Positions 11,119-19,540 of a stretch of DNA of 64,000 bases are shown here, piece by piece (position 1 is the first letter of the stretch; the number at the start of each line of letters is the position of its first letter). The stretch lies in contig NZ_CDME01000003.1 of the NCBI RefSeq assembly GCF_000826545.1, forward strand, positions 1-64,000. The letters are read 5' to 3'. Below the pieces are notes generated by a model. The model was not told the origin of the DNA. It saw only the letters and a list, made by a program, of their open reading frames with translations, and made no database searches. Source of the stretch: Kibdelosporangium sp. MJ126-NF4. Lineage in GTDB: Bacteria > Actinomycetota > Actinomycetes > Mycobacteriales > Pseudonocardiaceae. Both the position numbers and the translations under genes were made by a program.

Positions 11119-11165
11119 GGATAAAAGTCTTGCCACTGTGACGGCATGTGGTAAGACTTTTATCC
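11119..11165. promoter_or_regulatory. Large inverted repeat, probable AbiEi operator
   Basis: Arms of 18 bp (11119-11136, GGATAAAAGTCTTGCCAC; 11148-11165) pair with a single mismatch around an 11-bp spacer. The right arm ends one base before the ATG of the antitoxin. AbiEi antitoxins are known to bind inverted repeats in their own promoter and repress the operon, so this is a strong candidate operator. It is A/T-rich compared with its surroundings and may also contain the promoter. Confidence 0.75.
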
Positions 11166-11756
11166 ATGATGTCCGTGGGAGCCGACCTGCCCCCCACCTT
11201 CACCACCCGGACTGCGCTGCGGCACGGGCTCCATCCTCGTGACCTCTATCGGCTTCGCGACCTTGGTGAGGTACTCGAACTGTCACGAGGCGTCTTCCGG
11301 CGGACGGATGCCCCTCCGGCGAGCTTGCCGGACCTGCTCGCGGTCGCGCATCGCGTGCCCCACAGCATTGCGTGCTGTGTGTCCGCCCTCGTGGTTCACG
11401 ACCTCACCGACGAGATTCCCACAGCTGTGCAAGTCGCTGTCTCGCGCGCACAGCACGTGCCACGGATCCAGTATCCGCCTACTGATGTCTTCCGCTTTGC
11501 TGCGGCCACTTTTGAACTCGGCCTGTCCTCGATCGAGGCTGCTCCCGGTGAGCAGGTGCGCGTTTACACCGCGGAACGCACCGTCGTGGACATCATGCGA
11601 TTCCGCCGACGGTTCGGCGAGCCGATGGCCTTTGCGGCACTTCGGCGGTATTTACGTCGCGGCCGCGCCCGCCCCGGAGAGGTACTCACCCTCGCAAGGG
11701 CATTGGGCGTCCACGGTCCTGTCCGCGCGGCGATTGATGTGATGAGAGCCGAATGA
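11166..11756 (+). CDS. AbiEi-like type IV antitoxin / transcriptional repressor
   Basis: A 196-aa protein. The N-terminal winged-helix region (about residues 10-55: TTRTALRHGLHPRDLYRLRD, then EVLELSRGVFRR) precedes the AbiEi C-terminal domain (SIACCVSALVVHDLTDEIPT, YTAERTVVDIMRFRRRFGEP). In AbiE systems this protein represses its own operon and counteracts the nucleotidyltransferase toxin without direct binding. The stop overlaps the toxin start (ATGA). The ATG at 11166 directly follows the inverted-repeat operator; a GTG at 11148 would start within the operator and is less likely. The module is bracketed by direct repeats, consistent with acquisition as a unit. Confidence 0.85.
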   Translation: MMSVGADLPPTFTTRTALRHGLHPRDLYRLRDLGEVLELSRGVFRRTDAPPASLPDLLAVAHRVPHSIACCVSALVVHDLTDEIPTAVQVAVSRAQHVPRIQYPPTDVFRFAAATFELGLSSIEAAPGEQVRVYTAERTVVDIMRFRRRFGEPMAFAALRRYLRRGRARPGEVLTLARALGVHGPVRAAIDVMRAE

Positions 11757-12652
11757 CCCGTCCCACCAAGACAAATGCAGCAGGCCGAGCATATCTGGAC
11801 CTGCAGAACCGAGCCCGTCGCGAGAAACGCGCCACACAGGAACTGCTTACGCTCTATGTGCTGGAACGATGGCTCGCCCGGCTGTCTGCGTCCGCGTACG
11901 TGGAGATGTTCGTTCTCAAGGGCGGCATGCTCCTCGCGGTGTTCGACTGTCGCCGCCCCACCGCCGATGTCGACCTTCTCGCACAGCGGCTCGCCAATGA
12001 CGAGGCGACCGTGACAGACCGAGTACTCGCCATCGCTCGAATTCACCTCGACGACGGTGTGGACTACCTTGTCGACACCGTGACCGCCCAGTCCATCCGG
12101 GACCAGGACGACTACAGCGGCATCAGAATCAGCATGGACTGCCGTATCTCGACCGCGATGGTGAAACTGAAGCTCGACGTCAACGTCGGTGACCCTGTCA
12201 CGCCCGCGCCGCGCCAGGTCGAGTTGCCCTCGCAGCGCCCAGGGCAGCCAGCGGTGTCCATCCTTGGCTATCCCATCGAAACTGTTCTCGCTGAGAAGAC
12301 GACGACAGCGATCGCGCTGGGTGAGGCCAACACACGAGTCCGTGACTACGCGGACATCTATACGTTGACATGCCGTTACCGCGTGTCGTCCGACATGATG
12401 CGTGCCGCGCTCCGCGCCACTGCTGGACACCGCGGCGTCGTGCTCGCACCTCTGTCCGAGGTCGTCGGCGACTTGGCTCGGCAGCGCCAGGCAACCTACA
12501 AGGCCTTCCGCAACCGGCTGGGAGAGGACGGCGCCCGTCTACGTACCGAGTTCATCGATGTCGTGACTGTCGTTGTCGGTTTCGTCGATCCGCTGGTCGC
12601 CGGTTCGGGAGACATGACCTGGGACCCTCAGGCCAGGCGGTGGACCACGTGA
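11753..12652 (+). CDS. AbiEii-type nucleotidyltransferase toxin
   Basis: A 299-aa member of the DUF1814 nucleotidyltransferase family. Visible motifs are FVLKGGMLL (GG nucleotide-binding motif), RPTADVDLL (TxDxD, metal-binding acidic pair), LKLDVNVGDP (third acidic residue), and the AbiEii hallmark AEKTTTAIAL followed by RVRDYADIY. Such toxins transfer NTPs to RNA targets (tRNA acceptor stems in characterised relatives) and cause growth arrest or abortive phage infection. Motifs are intact, so it is likely functional and held in check by the coupled antitoxin upstream. Confidence 0.88.
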   Translation: MTRPTKTNAAGRAYLDLQNRARREKRATQELLTLYVLERWLARLSASAYVEMFVLKGGMLLAVFDCRRPTADVDLLAQRLANDEATVTDRVLAIARIHLDDGVDYLVDTVTAQSIRDQDDYSGIRISMDCRISTAMVKLKLDVNVGDPVTPAPRQVELPSQRPGQPAVSILGYPIETVLAEKTTTAIALGEANTRVRDYADIYTLTCRYRVSSDMMRAALRATAGHRGVVLAPLSEVVGDLARQRQATYKAFRNRLGEDGARLRTEFIDVVTVVVGFVDPLVAGSGDMTWDPQARRWTT

Positions 12653-12670
12653 ACAGTGCGGTCAGGCGAC

Positions 12671-12703
12671 TAACAGCACCGTTCAGAGTTGTTTGATCAC
12701 CCG
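12671..12703. repeat. Right 33-bp direct repeat flanking the AbiE module
   Basis: This is the partner of 11081-11113; the offset between the copies is exactly 1590 bp. It contains the last codons and stop of the acetyltransferase gene on the minus strand. See the finding on the repeat-bounded module. Confidence 0.75.
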
Positions 12704-13240
12704 GCACGGGTTGCCTGCGGCGAACACCTTCTCCGGCAGGTCACGCGTGACCACGCTGCCCGCGCCGACCACGGTGTTCGACCCGATGGTGACGCCGGGG
12801 CAGACGATCACTCCGCCGCCCATCCACACGTTGTCGCCGATAGTGATCGGGGCGGCGGTCTCCCAGCGTTGCCGCCGGGCCTCGTGGTCCGCCATCGGGT
12901 GCAACGCGGTCAGCAACTGCACACGTGGTCCGATCGACACGTCGTCACCGATGGTCACCGGCGCGCAGTCCATCACGATCGCGTCGTAGTTGAGGAAGCT
13001 GTTGTTGCCCATCCGGATCAGGTACCCGTAGTCGCACTGGAAACGCGGCATGATCCACGAGCCCTCGCCGATCCCGCCCAGCAGTTTCGCCAGTATTCGC
13101 TGCCGCAGCACGTGGTCGCCCGACCTGGACGCGTTGAAGTCGTCCAACAGCGCCTGGCAGTCGCGCCTTTCCGCGATCAGCACCGGGTCGCTGTCCTTGT
13201 ACAACTCGCCGCGCAGCATCCGCTCTTTTTGATCACTCAC
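12683..13240 (-). CDS. Maltose/galactoside O-acetyltransferase family
   Basis: A 185-aa left-handed beta-helix acetyltransferase. The N-terminal Mac domain (about residues 3-55: KERMLRGELYKDSDPVLIAE, then CQALLDDFN) precedes hexapeptide repeats (FQCDYGYLIRMGNNSFLNYD, PVTIGDDVSIGPRVQLL, PITIGDNVWMGGGVIVCPGV, IGSNTVVGAGSVVTRDLPE). The catalytic His is expected in ALHPMADHEARR. It acetylates sugars from acetyl-CoA in the cytosol; the physiological substrate is unknown. Its extreme 3' end lies inside the 33-bp repeat that bounds the AbiE module, so the gene was the probable insertion point. Confidence 0.9.
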   Translation of the reverse strand: MSDQKERMLRGELYKDSDPVLIAERRDCQALLDDFNASRSGDHVLRQRILAKLLGGIGEGSWIMPRFQCDYGYLIRMGNNSFLNYDAIVMDCAPVTIGDDVSIGPRVQLLTALHPMADHEARRQRWETAAPITIGDNVWMGGGVIVCPGVTIGSNTVVGAGSVVTRDLPEKVFAAGNPCRVIKQL

Positions 13241-13249
13241 CTGGCCACG

Positions 13250-13960
13250 CTACAGCAGGAGGTACGCCGCGTTGCCCAGTCTGCGCACGGTTTCCGGCGA
13301 CGGCAGCGGCTCGTAGCCGAGCGTCGGCCCGCTGTTGCGGCGGTGGAACGCGACCAGCACCGCGTGCCGTGGCTCGCTCGAGTTGTTGCGGGTTCCGGAA
13401 TGCCAGAGGTGGCTGTTGAACAGCCAGCACGTGCCCGCCGGGCCGGTCAGCAGCACTTCGGCCGGGTGCGCCCCGTGTCCGGCTGGTGGGCGGAACCGAT
13501 GGTCCACATGCGACCCCGGCACGACCCTTGTCGCGCCGTTGGTCGGCGTGAAGTCCGTCAGTGCCACGATCGCCGTGCAGACGCGCCAGCTGCCGGGGCT
13601 CGCCCGGTCGGTCGCGTCCATGTGCAGCGCCTGGCTGCCGTGGCCGGGTTTGCCCGCGCGGTAGTGCATTTCCCTGACCTGGAAGTCCGGGCCGAGCAGG
13701 TGTGCGACCGCGGCGAGCAGCGCGGGCCGCAGCCACAGCACGTCGAACCGGCTGCCGAGGTCGATCAGGCCCTTGAGGTGCAGCGTGCCGCCCTGGCGGC
13801 TGCCTGCCAGCAGCCGGGTGATCTCCTCGGCCAGTTCCGTCGCCGTGCGCCTGTCGAGGAACCCGTCGAACCGGCAGAACCCGAGCTCGTCGAGTGCCAC
13901 CCGGCTCTGGGGAACGAGCACCTCCGGTGAGACCCCCAGCTCGTCCAGTACCTCCCGCAT
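13250..13960 (-). CDS. Phytanoyl-CoA dioxygenase (PhyH) family protein
   Basis: A 236-aa Fe(II)/2-oxoglutarate dioxygenase candidate. The double-stranded beta-helix metal triad is suggested by ALHMDATDRA (HxD), with the distal His in TCWLFNSHLWHSG, and a downstream Arg (SSEPRHAVLVAFHRRN) would bind 2-oxoglutarate. PhyH proteins hydroxylate small molecules and are common in primary and natural-product metabolism. It ends 9 bp before the acetyltransferase start on the same strand, so the two are probably co-transcribed. The substrate is not predictable. Confidence 0.85.
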   Translation of the reverse strand: MREVLDELGVSPEVLVPQSRVALDELGFCRFDGFLDRRTATELAEEITRLLAGSRQGGTLHLKGLIDLGSRFDVLWLRPALLAAVAHLLGPDFQVREMHYRAGKPGHGSQALHMDATDRASPGSWRVCTAIVALTDFTPTNGATRVVPGSHVDHRFRPPAGHGAHPAEVLLTGPAGTCWLFNSHLWHSGTRNNSSEPRHAVLVAFHRRNSGPTLGYEPLPSPETVRRLGNAAYLLL

Positions 13961-14123
13961 GCCTTTCAGGCTGGCCGGTCGTTGCCCGGCCCGCCAGCCA
14001 TGTCACCTGATCAGGCCCCTTGCCCGCGCATCCAGGTTCGCAGCATCGCCAGGCCCGGATCTGCGTCGAGAAGCCGCGGAATTCCTGACGGAAAGTGTCA
14101 GGTATACCTGTCACGGTGGTGAC

Positions 14124-14501
14124 ATGAACAAGTTCGAATGCACCGCGTGGGACGAGAGCGTGTACGCCGGTATCGAGGGCAAGGCCAGGATCGGCGACGC
14201 GAAGATGACCTTCCAGTACACCGGGATCCTCGAAGGCGAGGGCAAGTCCGCCGGTCTGATGGCCTACGTCACGGGCAACATCGGCACGTCGACCGGCGTC
14301 GAACTGTTCACCGGGACGGTCGACGGCAGGCAGGGCACCGTGCTCCTGCGGACCACCAACACCTTCGACGAGGAGAAGGTGACCGGGACGTTCGAGATCG
14401 TGCCGGGCACGGGAACCGGTGAGCTGGCGGACGCCAAGGGGCACGGCGGCTACGTGCTCGCGATGGGCACGATGTCGTGCGAGTACACCTTCACGAGCTG
14501 A
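14124..14501 (+). CDS. DUF3224 family protein
   Basis: A 125-aa protein starting MNKFECTAWDES. The sequence is beta-strand-rich (MTFQYTGILEGEGKSAGLMA, VELFTGTVDGRQGTVLLRT, GTFEIVPGTGTGELADAKGH), matching the single-domain DUF3224 barrel family of unknown function, possibly a small-ligand or allene-oxide-cyclase-like fold. No signal peptide. It converges with the PucR-like regulator and overlaps its end by 11 bp. The longer upstream extension of this frame was rejected because it lacks protein character. Confidence 0.8.
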   Translation: MNKFECTAWDESVYAGIEGKARIGDAKMTFQYTGILEGEGKSAGLMAYVTGNIGTSTGVELFTGTVDGRQGTVLLRTTNTFDEEKVTGTFEIVPGTGTGELADAKGHGGYVLAMGTMSCEYTFTS

Positions 14502-16305
14502 TCGTCAGCACCCGCAGGGCGAGCTGGAGCTCCAACGCCCGGTCCGGCGAGTTCCAGTCCGGCCCGAGCAGGGTGGCGATCCGGTCGAGGCGCTGCACGA
14601 CCGTGTTGACGTGCACGTGCAGCACCTCCTTGGTCTCGGTCAGGCTTGCGCCGCAAGCGAAGTAGGTCCGCAGCGTGCGGACGAGCTCGGTGCCGCGGCG
14701 TTCGTCGTAGTCGAGCACCGGGCCCAGCGTCCGCTGCGCGAAACCGGCGACGTCGGCCCGGTCGCCGAGCAGGACGCCGACGAAACCCAAGCCGGACAGG
14801 GACGCCCCGGTGCCGTCCTTGCCGAGCGCCCGCAGCGCGCGCAGGCACCGCCCGGCTTCGGCGTACGCGGCGGCCAGGTCGGCCGGGCCCGTCGCGGGCC
14901 CTGCGGCGGCGACGGTCACCGGGGAGCCGACGGCCGCGGTCAGCGCGTGCGCGAGCTTGTCCGGATCAGCGTCCGCGATGAGCAGGACGACCTCCTCGGC
15001 GTGCACGCCGACCAACGCGGCATACCCGCTCGCGGCGGCCGCGAGCCGTCCACGTGATACGCCGTCCGCGTGCGCGATCAGAACACTGTGCGGGGCGGTG
15101 AGGTTCACGCCGAGTCGCCGTCCCCGCGCGATCAACGCACCCGGGTTGCGGTCGGGCGCGGTGAGCAGGTCCGTGAGCAACTCGCCACGTACCTGTTCCT
15201 CTGCCTGCGCGACGGATCGACGCAACAGCAACAACAACGCCGTCACCAGACCGGCACGCTCGAACAACCGCCGGTCCTCATCGGACAACGACGGCCTGCC
15301 GGTCAGCACCAGACTGCCCAGCAGCTCCGGCCCGGCGAGCACCGCGCACACCCACACGTCCCGATAGGACACCGCGCGACCGCTGGCCTGCGCGCGGGCC
15401 ACCGCGTGCGCGGGTGGCGCGACGGACGGGCCCAGGCACGCGAGTTCGACACCGGCGGCGTCGTGCAACACGATCCCGCCGTCGAACACCTGCGCCACCG
15501 CCGCGGCGACCGACTGGAACTCCGCGCCGCGCAGGACCAGCGCGGTCAGCCGGTCGTGGACCTCCTCGGCCCGCCGGATCGACGAGTTCGCCCGCCGTGT
15601 CTCCGCCAGCAGCTGGGCGTTGTCGATCGAGATCGACGCGTGGTCGGCCAGCGAGGACAACAGGGCGACTTCCTCGGGCGAGAACGTCCGCAGCGCGCGG
15701 TCGGCGGCGTACAGCACGCCGATCACTCCGCGCCCCAACGTGAGCGGAACGCCGATGATCGACACGAGGCCCTCGTCGCGGACCGCCGTGTCGATCGAGC
15801 GTGTGTGTTTGAACCGGCTGTCGGCGAAGTAGTCCGGTGTCGCGTACGGCCGGGCGGTCTGCGCCACCAGCCCGCCGAGGCCTTCGCCGATCCCCAGCGA
15901 CAGCTGCTGGAACAGCGCGGACACCGAGCCCTCGGTGACCCGCATGAACGTCTGGCCGCCCGCCATGTCGTTCAGGCTCAGATACGACACGTCCACGCCG
16001 AGCAGCATCCGGACCCGGTGCACGATCTGCTGCAGCACGGCTTCCGGGTCACGCAGCCTGGCCAGGTCGTTGGCCGTGTCGACGAGCGCGGACAACTCGG
16101 CCTCGCGCCGCTGGTGCTCGACGAGCGTGTGCCGGACCCGCAACGCCGCCTCGGTGGCCGCCTTCCAATTCTCGGCGTCCCAGTGCGCGGCCTCGTCCGG
16201 CGACAGGCCCACGGCGCGGGTGGCGGCCAGTTTGGCCAATGCGGTGCCATCCGCGCCGTCGGCCAGCAGTTCAAGCAGTTCCCGGTACGGTCGCACGCAG
16301 GTCAT
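14491..16305 (-). CDS. GAF domain / PucR-type transcriptional regulator
   Basis: A 604-aa protein: an N-terminal helical region (1-70), a GAF sensor domain (about 85-225: LRDPEAVLQQIVHRVRMLLG, GVPLTLGRGVIGVLYAADR, FSPEEVALLSSLADHASISI), a central region, and a C-terminal PucR helix-turn-helix (about 550-600: TYFACGASLTETKEVLHVHV, then NTVVQRLDRIATLLG). CdaR/PucR regulators activate catabolic genes in response to small molecules. The gene is last of a minus-strand operon (SDR, MHS transporter, regulator) and its start overlaps the transporter by 35 nt, so it probably controls uptake and oxidation of a hydroxy acid. Confidence 0.87.
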   Translation of the reverse strand: MTCVRPYRELLELLADGADGTALAKLAATRAVGLSPDEAAHWDAENWKAATEAALRVRHTLVEHQRREAELSALVDTANDLARLRDPEAVLQQIVHRVRMLLGVDVSYLSLNDMAGGQTFMRVTEGSVSALFQQLSLGIGEGLGGLVAQTARPYATPDYFADSRFKHTRSIDTAVRDEGLVSIIGVPLTLGRGVIGVLYAADRALRTFSPEEVALLSSLADHASISIDNAQLLAETRRANSSIRRAEEVHDRLTALVLRGAEFQSVAAAVAQVFDGGIVLHDAAGVELACLGPSVAPPAHAVARAQASGRAVSYRDVWVCAVLAGPELLGSLVLTGRPSLSDEDRRLFERAGLVTALLLLLRRSVAQAEEQVRGELLTDLLTAPDRNPGALIARGRRLGVNLTAPHSVLIAHADGVSRGRLAAAASGYAALVGVHAEEVVLLIADADPDKLAHALTAAVGSPVTVAAAGPATGPADLAAAYAEAGRCLRALRALGKDGTGASLSGLGFVGVLLGDRADVAGFAQRTLGPVLDYDERRGTELVRTLRTYFACGASLTETKEVLHVHVNTVVQRLDRIATLLGPDWNSPDRALELQLALRVLTISS

Positions 16306-17593
16306 CCTGTCCCAAATGCGTGCCTCGCGTCTCCTTGGCGAGTGCGACGGCGACCACGGTGATCAGGCACATCGCGGCGACGTAGATCGACACGGCCACC
16401 GCCGAGCCGGTGTCCTTGAGCAGCGCGGTCGCGACGAGCGGTGCTATCGCTCCCGCGCCGAGCGACGCCAGCTGGTAGCCGATGGACGCGCCCGAGTACC
16501 GCACACGCGTGCCGAACAGTTCGGAGAAGAACGCCGCCTGCGGCCCGTACATCGCGCCGTGCAGGACCAGGCCGACCGTGACCGCCAGCGCGATCAGCCA
16601 GAACGACTTCGTGTCGAGGATGGTGAAGAACAGGAACATCCACACGCCAAGCCCGGCCGCGCCGAACAGGTACACGGCACGGCGCCCGATCCGGTCGGAC
16701 AGCGCGCCCCACAACGGAATCGCGACCAGGTGCACGGCCGAGCCGATCACCACGGCGTTCAGGCCGACCGAGCGGGACACACCGAGTTGCTGTGTCAGGT
16801 ACACCAACAGGAAGCCGGTGATGATGTAGTACGAGCCGTTCTCCGCGATCCGGGCGCCCATGGCGATGAGCACCTCGCGCCAGTTGTGCCGCAGCACCCG
16901 CACGATCGGCGCCTTCTCCGGCGCGTCACCGGCTTTCGCCTGTGCCTCAAGGAAGATCGGCGACTCGGCGATGGTGAGCCTGATCCACAGCCCGATCAGC
17001 ACGAGCACCGCGGACAGCAGGAACGCGATCCGCCAGCCCCACGACAGGAACGCCTCGTCGGACTGCACCGAGGCGAGGATCGCGAGCACGGCCGTGGCCA
17101 GCAGGTTGCCCGCGGGTACGCCCGCCTGCGGCCAGGACGTCCAGAACCCGCGCCGGTCGGCCGAGCCGTGTTCGGACACGATCAGAATGGCGCCGCCCCA
17201 CTCGCCGCCGATCGCGAACCCCTGCGCGAGGCGCAGCACAGTCAGCAGGATCGGCGCGGCCACGCCGATCGTGGCGTACCCGGGCAGCAGGCCGATCAGG
17301 AACGTCGAGATCCCCATCAGCAGCAGGCTGAGGACCAGCAGCTTCTTGCGGCCGACCCGGTCGCCGTAGTGCCCGAAGACCAGACCGCCCAGCGGCCTGG
17401 CCACGAAGCCGAGCGCGTACGTGCCCAACGCCAGCAGCGTGCCGTTGAGCGGGTCGGACGTCGGGAAGAAGACCTTGTTGAACACCAGCGTCGCGGCCGA
17501 GGTGTACAGGAAGAAGTCGTACCACTCGACAGTGGTGCCGACCATGCTCGCGCCGATGATCTTGCGTAAGGAGCCCTGGCTCGTGGTCGTCAT
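16271..17593 (-). CDS. MFS metabolite:H+ symporter (MHS family)
   Basis: A 440-aa permease starting MTTTSQGSLRKIIGASMVGT, with about 12 transmembrane segments. The MHS hallmarks are GTTVEWYDFFLY in helix 1, the loop 2-3 motif FGHYGDRVGRKKLLV, RLAQGFAIGGEWGGA in helix 4, and the mirror motif WGALSDRIGRRAVYLFGA. MHS proteins import organic acids such as shikimate, proline/betaine, citrate or ketoglutarate by proton symport. Lying between an SDR of the 3-hydroxybutyrate dehydrogenase type and a PucR regulator, it most likely takes up the hydroxy or keto acid handled by that enzyme. Confidence 0.9.
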   Translation of the reverse strand: MTTTSQGSLRKIIGASMVGTTVEWYDFFLYTSAATLVFNKVFFPTSDPLNGTLLALGTYALGFVARPLGGLVFGHYGDRVGRKKLLVLSLLLMGISTFLIGLLPGYATIGVAAPILLTVLRLAQGFAIGGEWGGAILIVSEHGSADRRGFWTSWPQAGVPAGNLLATAVLAILASVQSDEAFLSWGWRIAFLLSAVLVLIGLWIRLTIAESPIFLEAQAKAGDAPEKAPIVRVLRHNWREVLIAMGARIAENGSYYIITGFLLVYLTQQLGVSRSVGLNAVVIGSAVHLVAIPLWGALSDRIGRRAVYLFGAAGLGVWMFLFFTILDTKSFWLIALAVTVGLVLHGAMYGPQAAFFSELFGTRVRYSGASIGYQLASLGAGAIAPLVATALLKDTGSAVAVSIYVAAMCLITVVAVALAKETRGTHLGQDDLRATVPGTA

Positions 17594-17607
17594 TGGCCAC
17601 ACCTTCC

Positions 17608-18357
17608 TCAACTGGCGGTCCAGCCGCCGTCCATCGCGATCGAGGCGCCGGTGACGTGGCCGGAGTGCGGTCCGCACAGCCAGAGCACGACGTCGGCGAC
17701 GTCATCCGGGTCGATCAGGCGCTTCACCGCGGGGCGGTCGAGGATGATCCGCTCGATCACCTCGTCGGTGCTGATGCCGTGCGCCTCGGCCTGCGCCGCG
17801 ATCTGGTCCTCGACCAGCCGGGTGCGGACGTAGCCTGGGTTGACGCAGTTGCTGGTCACGCCGTGCGGCGCGGCTTCGAGGGCGGTGACCTTGCTCAGCC
17901 CCTCCAGCGCGTGCTTGGCGGCGACGTAACCGGACTTGAACGCGCTGGCCCGCAGGCCGTGCGCGCTGGAGATGTTCACGATCCGGCCCCAGCCCTGCGC
18001 GTACATGCCCGGCAGGAACCGCCTGATCAGCAGGAACGGCGCGGTGACCATGACCTGCTGCAGCCGGGCGAACATCTCCGGCGGGAACTCGTGGATCGGC
18101 GCGACGTGCTGCAGCCCGGCGTTGTTGACCAGGATGTCGACGCTTTCGGGTAGCCCGTCGATGCCCTCGGTCAGGTCGACCTCGTGCGCCACGCCGTCGA
18201 TCTCGTCGGCCACAGCCTTGGCCGCGTCGCCGTCCAGGTCCGCCACATGCACCTGAGCGCCCCTCGCGGCCAGGGCACGAGCACATGCCAGCCCGATACC
18301 CCGCGCGCCGCCGGTGACGAGCGCGACTCGGCCGGTGTGAGGTACGCCACTGCTCAT
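17608..18357 (-). CDS. SDR oxidoreductase, 3-hydroxybutyrate dehydrogenase-like
   Basis: A 249-aa classical short-chain dehydrogenase: NAD-binding ALVTGGARGIGLACA (residues 12-26), NNAG motif in DILVNNAGLQHVAPI, catalytic Ser in IVNISSAHGLRASAF, and YVAAK with the active-site Tyr-Lys. The QHVAPI and C-terminal segments (ILDRPAVKRLIDPDDVADVV, VTGASIAMDGGWTA) resemble bacterial D-3-hydroxybutyrate dehydrogenases, which oxidise 3-hydroxybutyrate to acetoacetate with NAD. It heads the operon with the MHS transporter 14 bp downstream. Divergent from the zinc-ribbon gene, with the shared 126-bp region holding both promoters. Confidence 0.88.
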   Translation of the reverse strand: MSSGVPHTGRVALVTGGARGIGLACARALAARGAQVHVADLDGDAAKAVADEIDGVAHEVDLTEGIDGLPESVDILVNNAGLQHVAPIHEFPPEMFARLQQVMVTAPFLLIRRFLPGMYAQGWGRIVNISSAHGLRASAFKSGYVAAKHALEGLSKVTALEAAPHGVTSNCVNPGYVRTRLVEDQIAAQAEAHGISTDEVIERIILDRPAVKRLIDPDDVADVVLWLCGPHSGHVTGASIAMDGGWTAS

Positions 18358-18483
18358 GCGTGTTCACGCTAGGTGCGGCACGCGACGAGGGCTATGTGTC
18401 CAACCCACATAGTCTGTGGCATCTGTGTGGCGATTCGGGCTAGGTGCGAGCATGCGGCGCCGACCATAAGTAGTCTGGGGCGT

Positions 18484-18879
18484 GTGATTTGCCCGAAGTG
18501 TCAGAACGTGATGCAGACCGTCGATCGTGGTGGCGTCCACATCGACCAGTGCCAGGGGTGCCGGGGGATCTTCCTCGACCGCGGTGAGCTGGAGCAGATA
18601 GCGAACGCGGAGCAGCGCTACCACCAGCAGTACGCGCCGCCGCCGCCGATGCCTGCCGCCCCGCCGCCCATGTACCGCGGGGGCGACTCGGCCCCGCCCT
18701 ACCGCGGCGGCCACCGGGACTCGGCGCCTCCGTACCGCGGCGGTCACGGTGGTTACAAGGACTCGGCCCCGCCGTACGGCGGCGGCTACGGCCACCGCGG
18801 CGACTCGCCCCCGCCATACGGCGGTGGTCACGGCCACAAGCGCAAGCGCAAGAGCTTCCTGGAAGACCTGTTCGACTGA
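18484..18879 (+). CDS. TFIIB-type zinc-ribbon protein with repetitive tail
   Basis: A 131-aa protein starting at a GTG (VICPKCQNVMQTVDR). Residues 3-45 form a zf-TFIIB zinc ribbon with two CxxC pairs (CPKC and CQGC), followed by LDRGELEQI, the family signature. Residues 60-118 are a low-complexity Pro/Gly/Tyr tail built of at least four copies of a DSAPPYRGGH-like unit, and the C-terminus is basic (HKRKRKSFLEDLFD). Function unknown; the tail suggests a disordered scaffold. Eleven bases separate it from the next gene, also a zinc-ribbon protein, so they are probably one transcript. Confidence 0.85.
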   Translation: MICPKCQNVMQTVDRGGVHIDQCQGCRGIFLDRGELEQIANAEQRYHQQYAPPPPMPAAPPPMYRGGDSAPPYRGGHRDSAPPYRGGHGGYKDSAPPYGGGYGHRGDSPPPYGGGHGHKRKRKSFLEDLFD

Positions 18880-18890
18880 TCAAGACGCCG

Positions 18891-19538
18891 GTGGACCTGA
18901 AAATCTGCATGGGCTGCGGCACACGTATGGACGTGCCCGTTGTCCTGCCGGAAGAGCCCGTGCTGGTCTGCGACGAGTGTGACCATCGGCAGCCGTTTCT
19001 GCGGTTGCCGATGTTCGCACTGACCGGGCCGAGCGGAACCGGGAAGTCGACCGTGAGCAGGCTGCTGACCAGCATGCTCGGCGATCGCGTTGTGGTGTTG
19101 GAGCAGGACGTGCTGTGGACAGCCGGACTGCGCGACCCGCACAACGACTTCCAGCTGTTCCGCTCTACGTGGCTGCGTATGGTCGGCATGATTCACCAGA
19201 GCGGGCGTCCGGTTGTGCTCTGCGGGACTGTCGTGCCGGTGCAGTTCGAAGAGATTCCCGAACGGCCTTTGGTGGGCGACATCCATTACCTGGCGCTGAC
19301 TTGCGACCGTGCGGTGATGCGTGAACGGCTTCGGGGGCGGCCTGCTTGGCGTGAGTGGGATGAGCCGCGTATCGACGAGATGCTGGAGTTCAACGAGTGG
19401 GTTCGTCGGGAGGCTTCGAGCATGAAACCTCCTATGCGGCTGGTTGACACGACTCGTCAGCCGGTTGAGGAGACCGCTCGGGTGGTTGCCGACTGGGTGC
19501 TTGCCGGTCTTGCTTCCGCCGCGTTTTCCTCGGCTTGA
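18891..19538 (+). CDS. Zinc ribbon fused to P-loop kinase-like domain
   Basis: A 215-aa protein from a GTG start. Residues 5-33 hold two Cys pairs (CMGCGTRM, CDECDHRQ) and look like a zinc ribbon. A P-loop domain follows with Walker A FALTGPSGTGKSTVSRLL (about 43-60), an acidic LEQDVLW that could be the Walker B/substrate region, and RERLRGRPAWREW as a possible Arg-rich lid. This is the size and shape of a small nucleoside or adenylate-type kinase. The substrate is unknown. It ends 2 bp before repeat copy B. Confidence 0.75.
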   Translation: MDLKICMGCGTRMDVPVVLPEEPVLVCDECDHRQPFLRLPMFALTGPSGTGKSTVSRLLTSMLGDRVVVLEQDVLWTAGLRDPHNDFQLFRSTWLRMVGMIHQSGRPVVLCGTVVPVQFEEIPERPLVGDIHYLALTCDRAVMRERLRGRPAWREWDEPRIDEMLEFNEWVRREASSMKPPMRLVDTTRQPVEETARVVADWVLAGLASAAFSSA

Positions 19539-19540
19539 CA

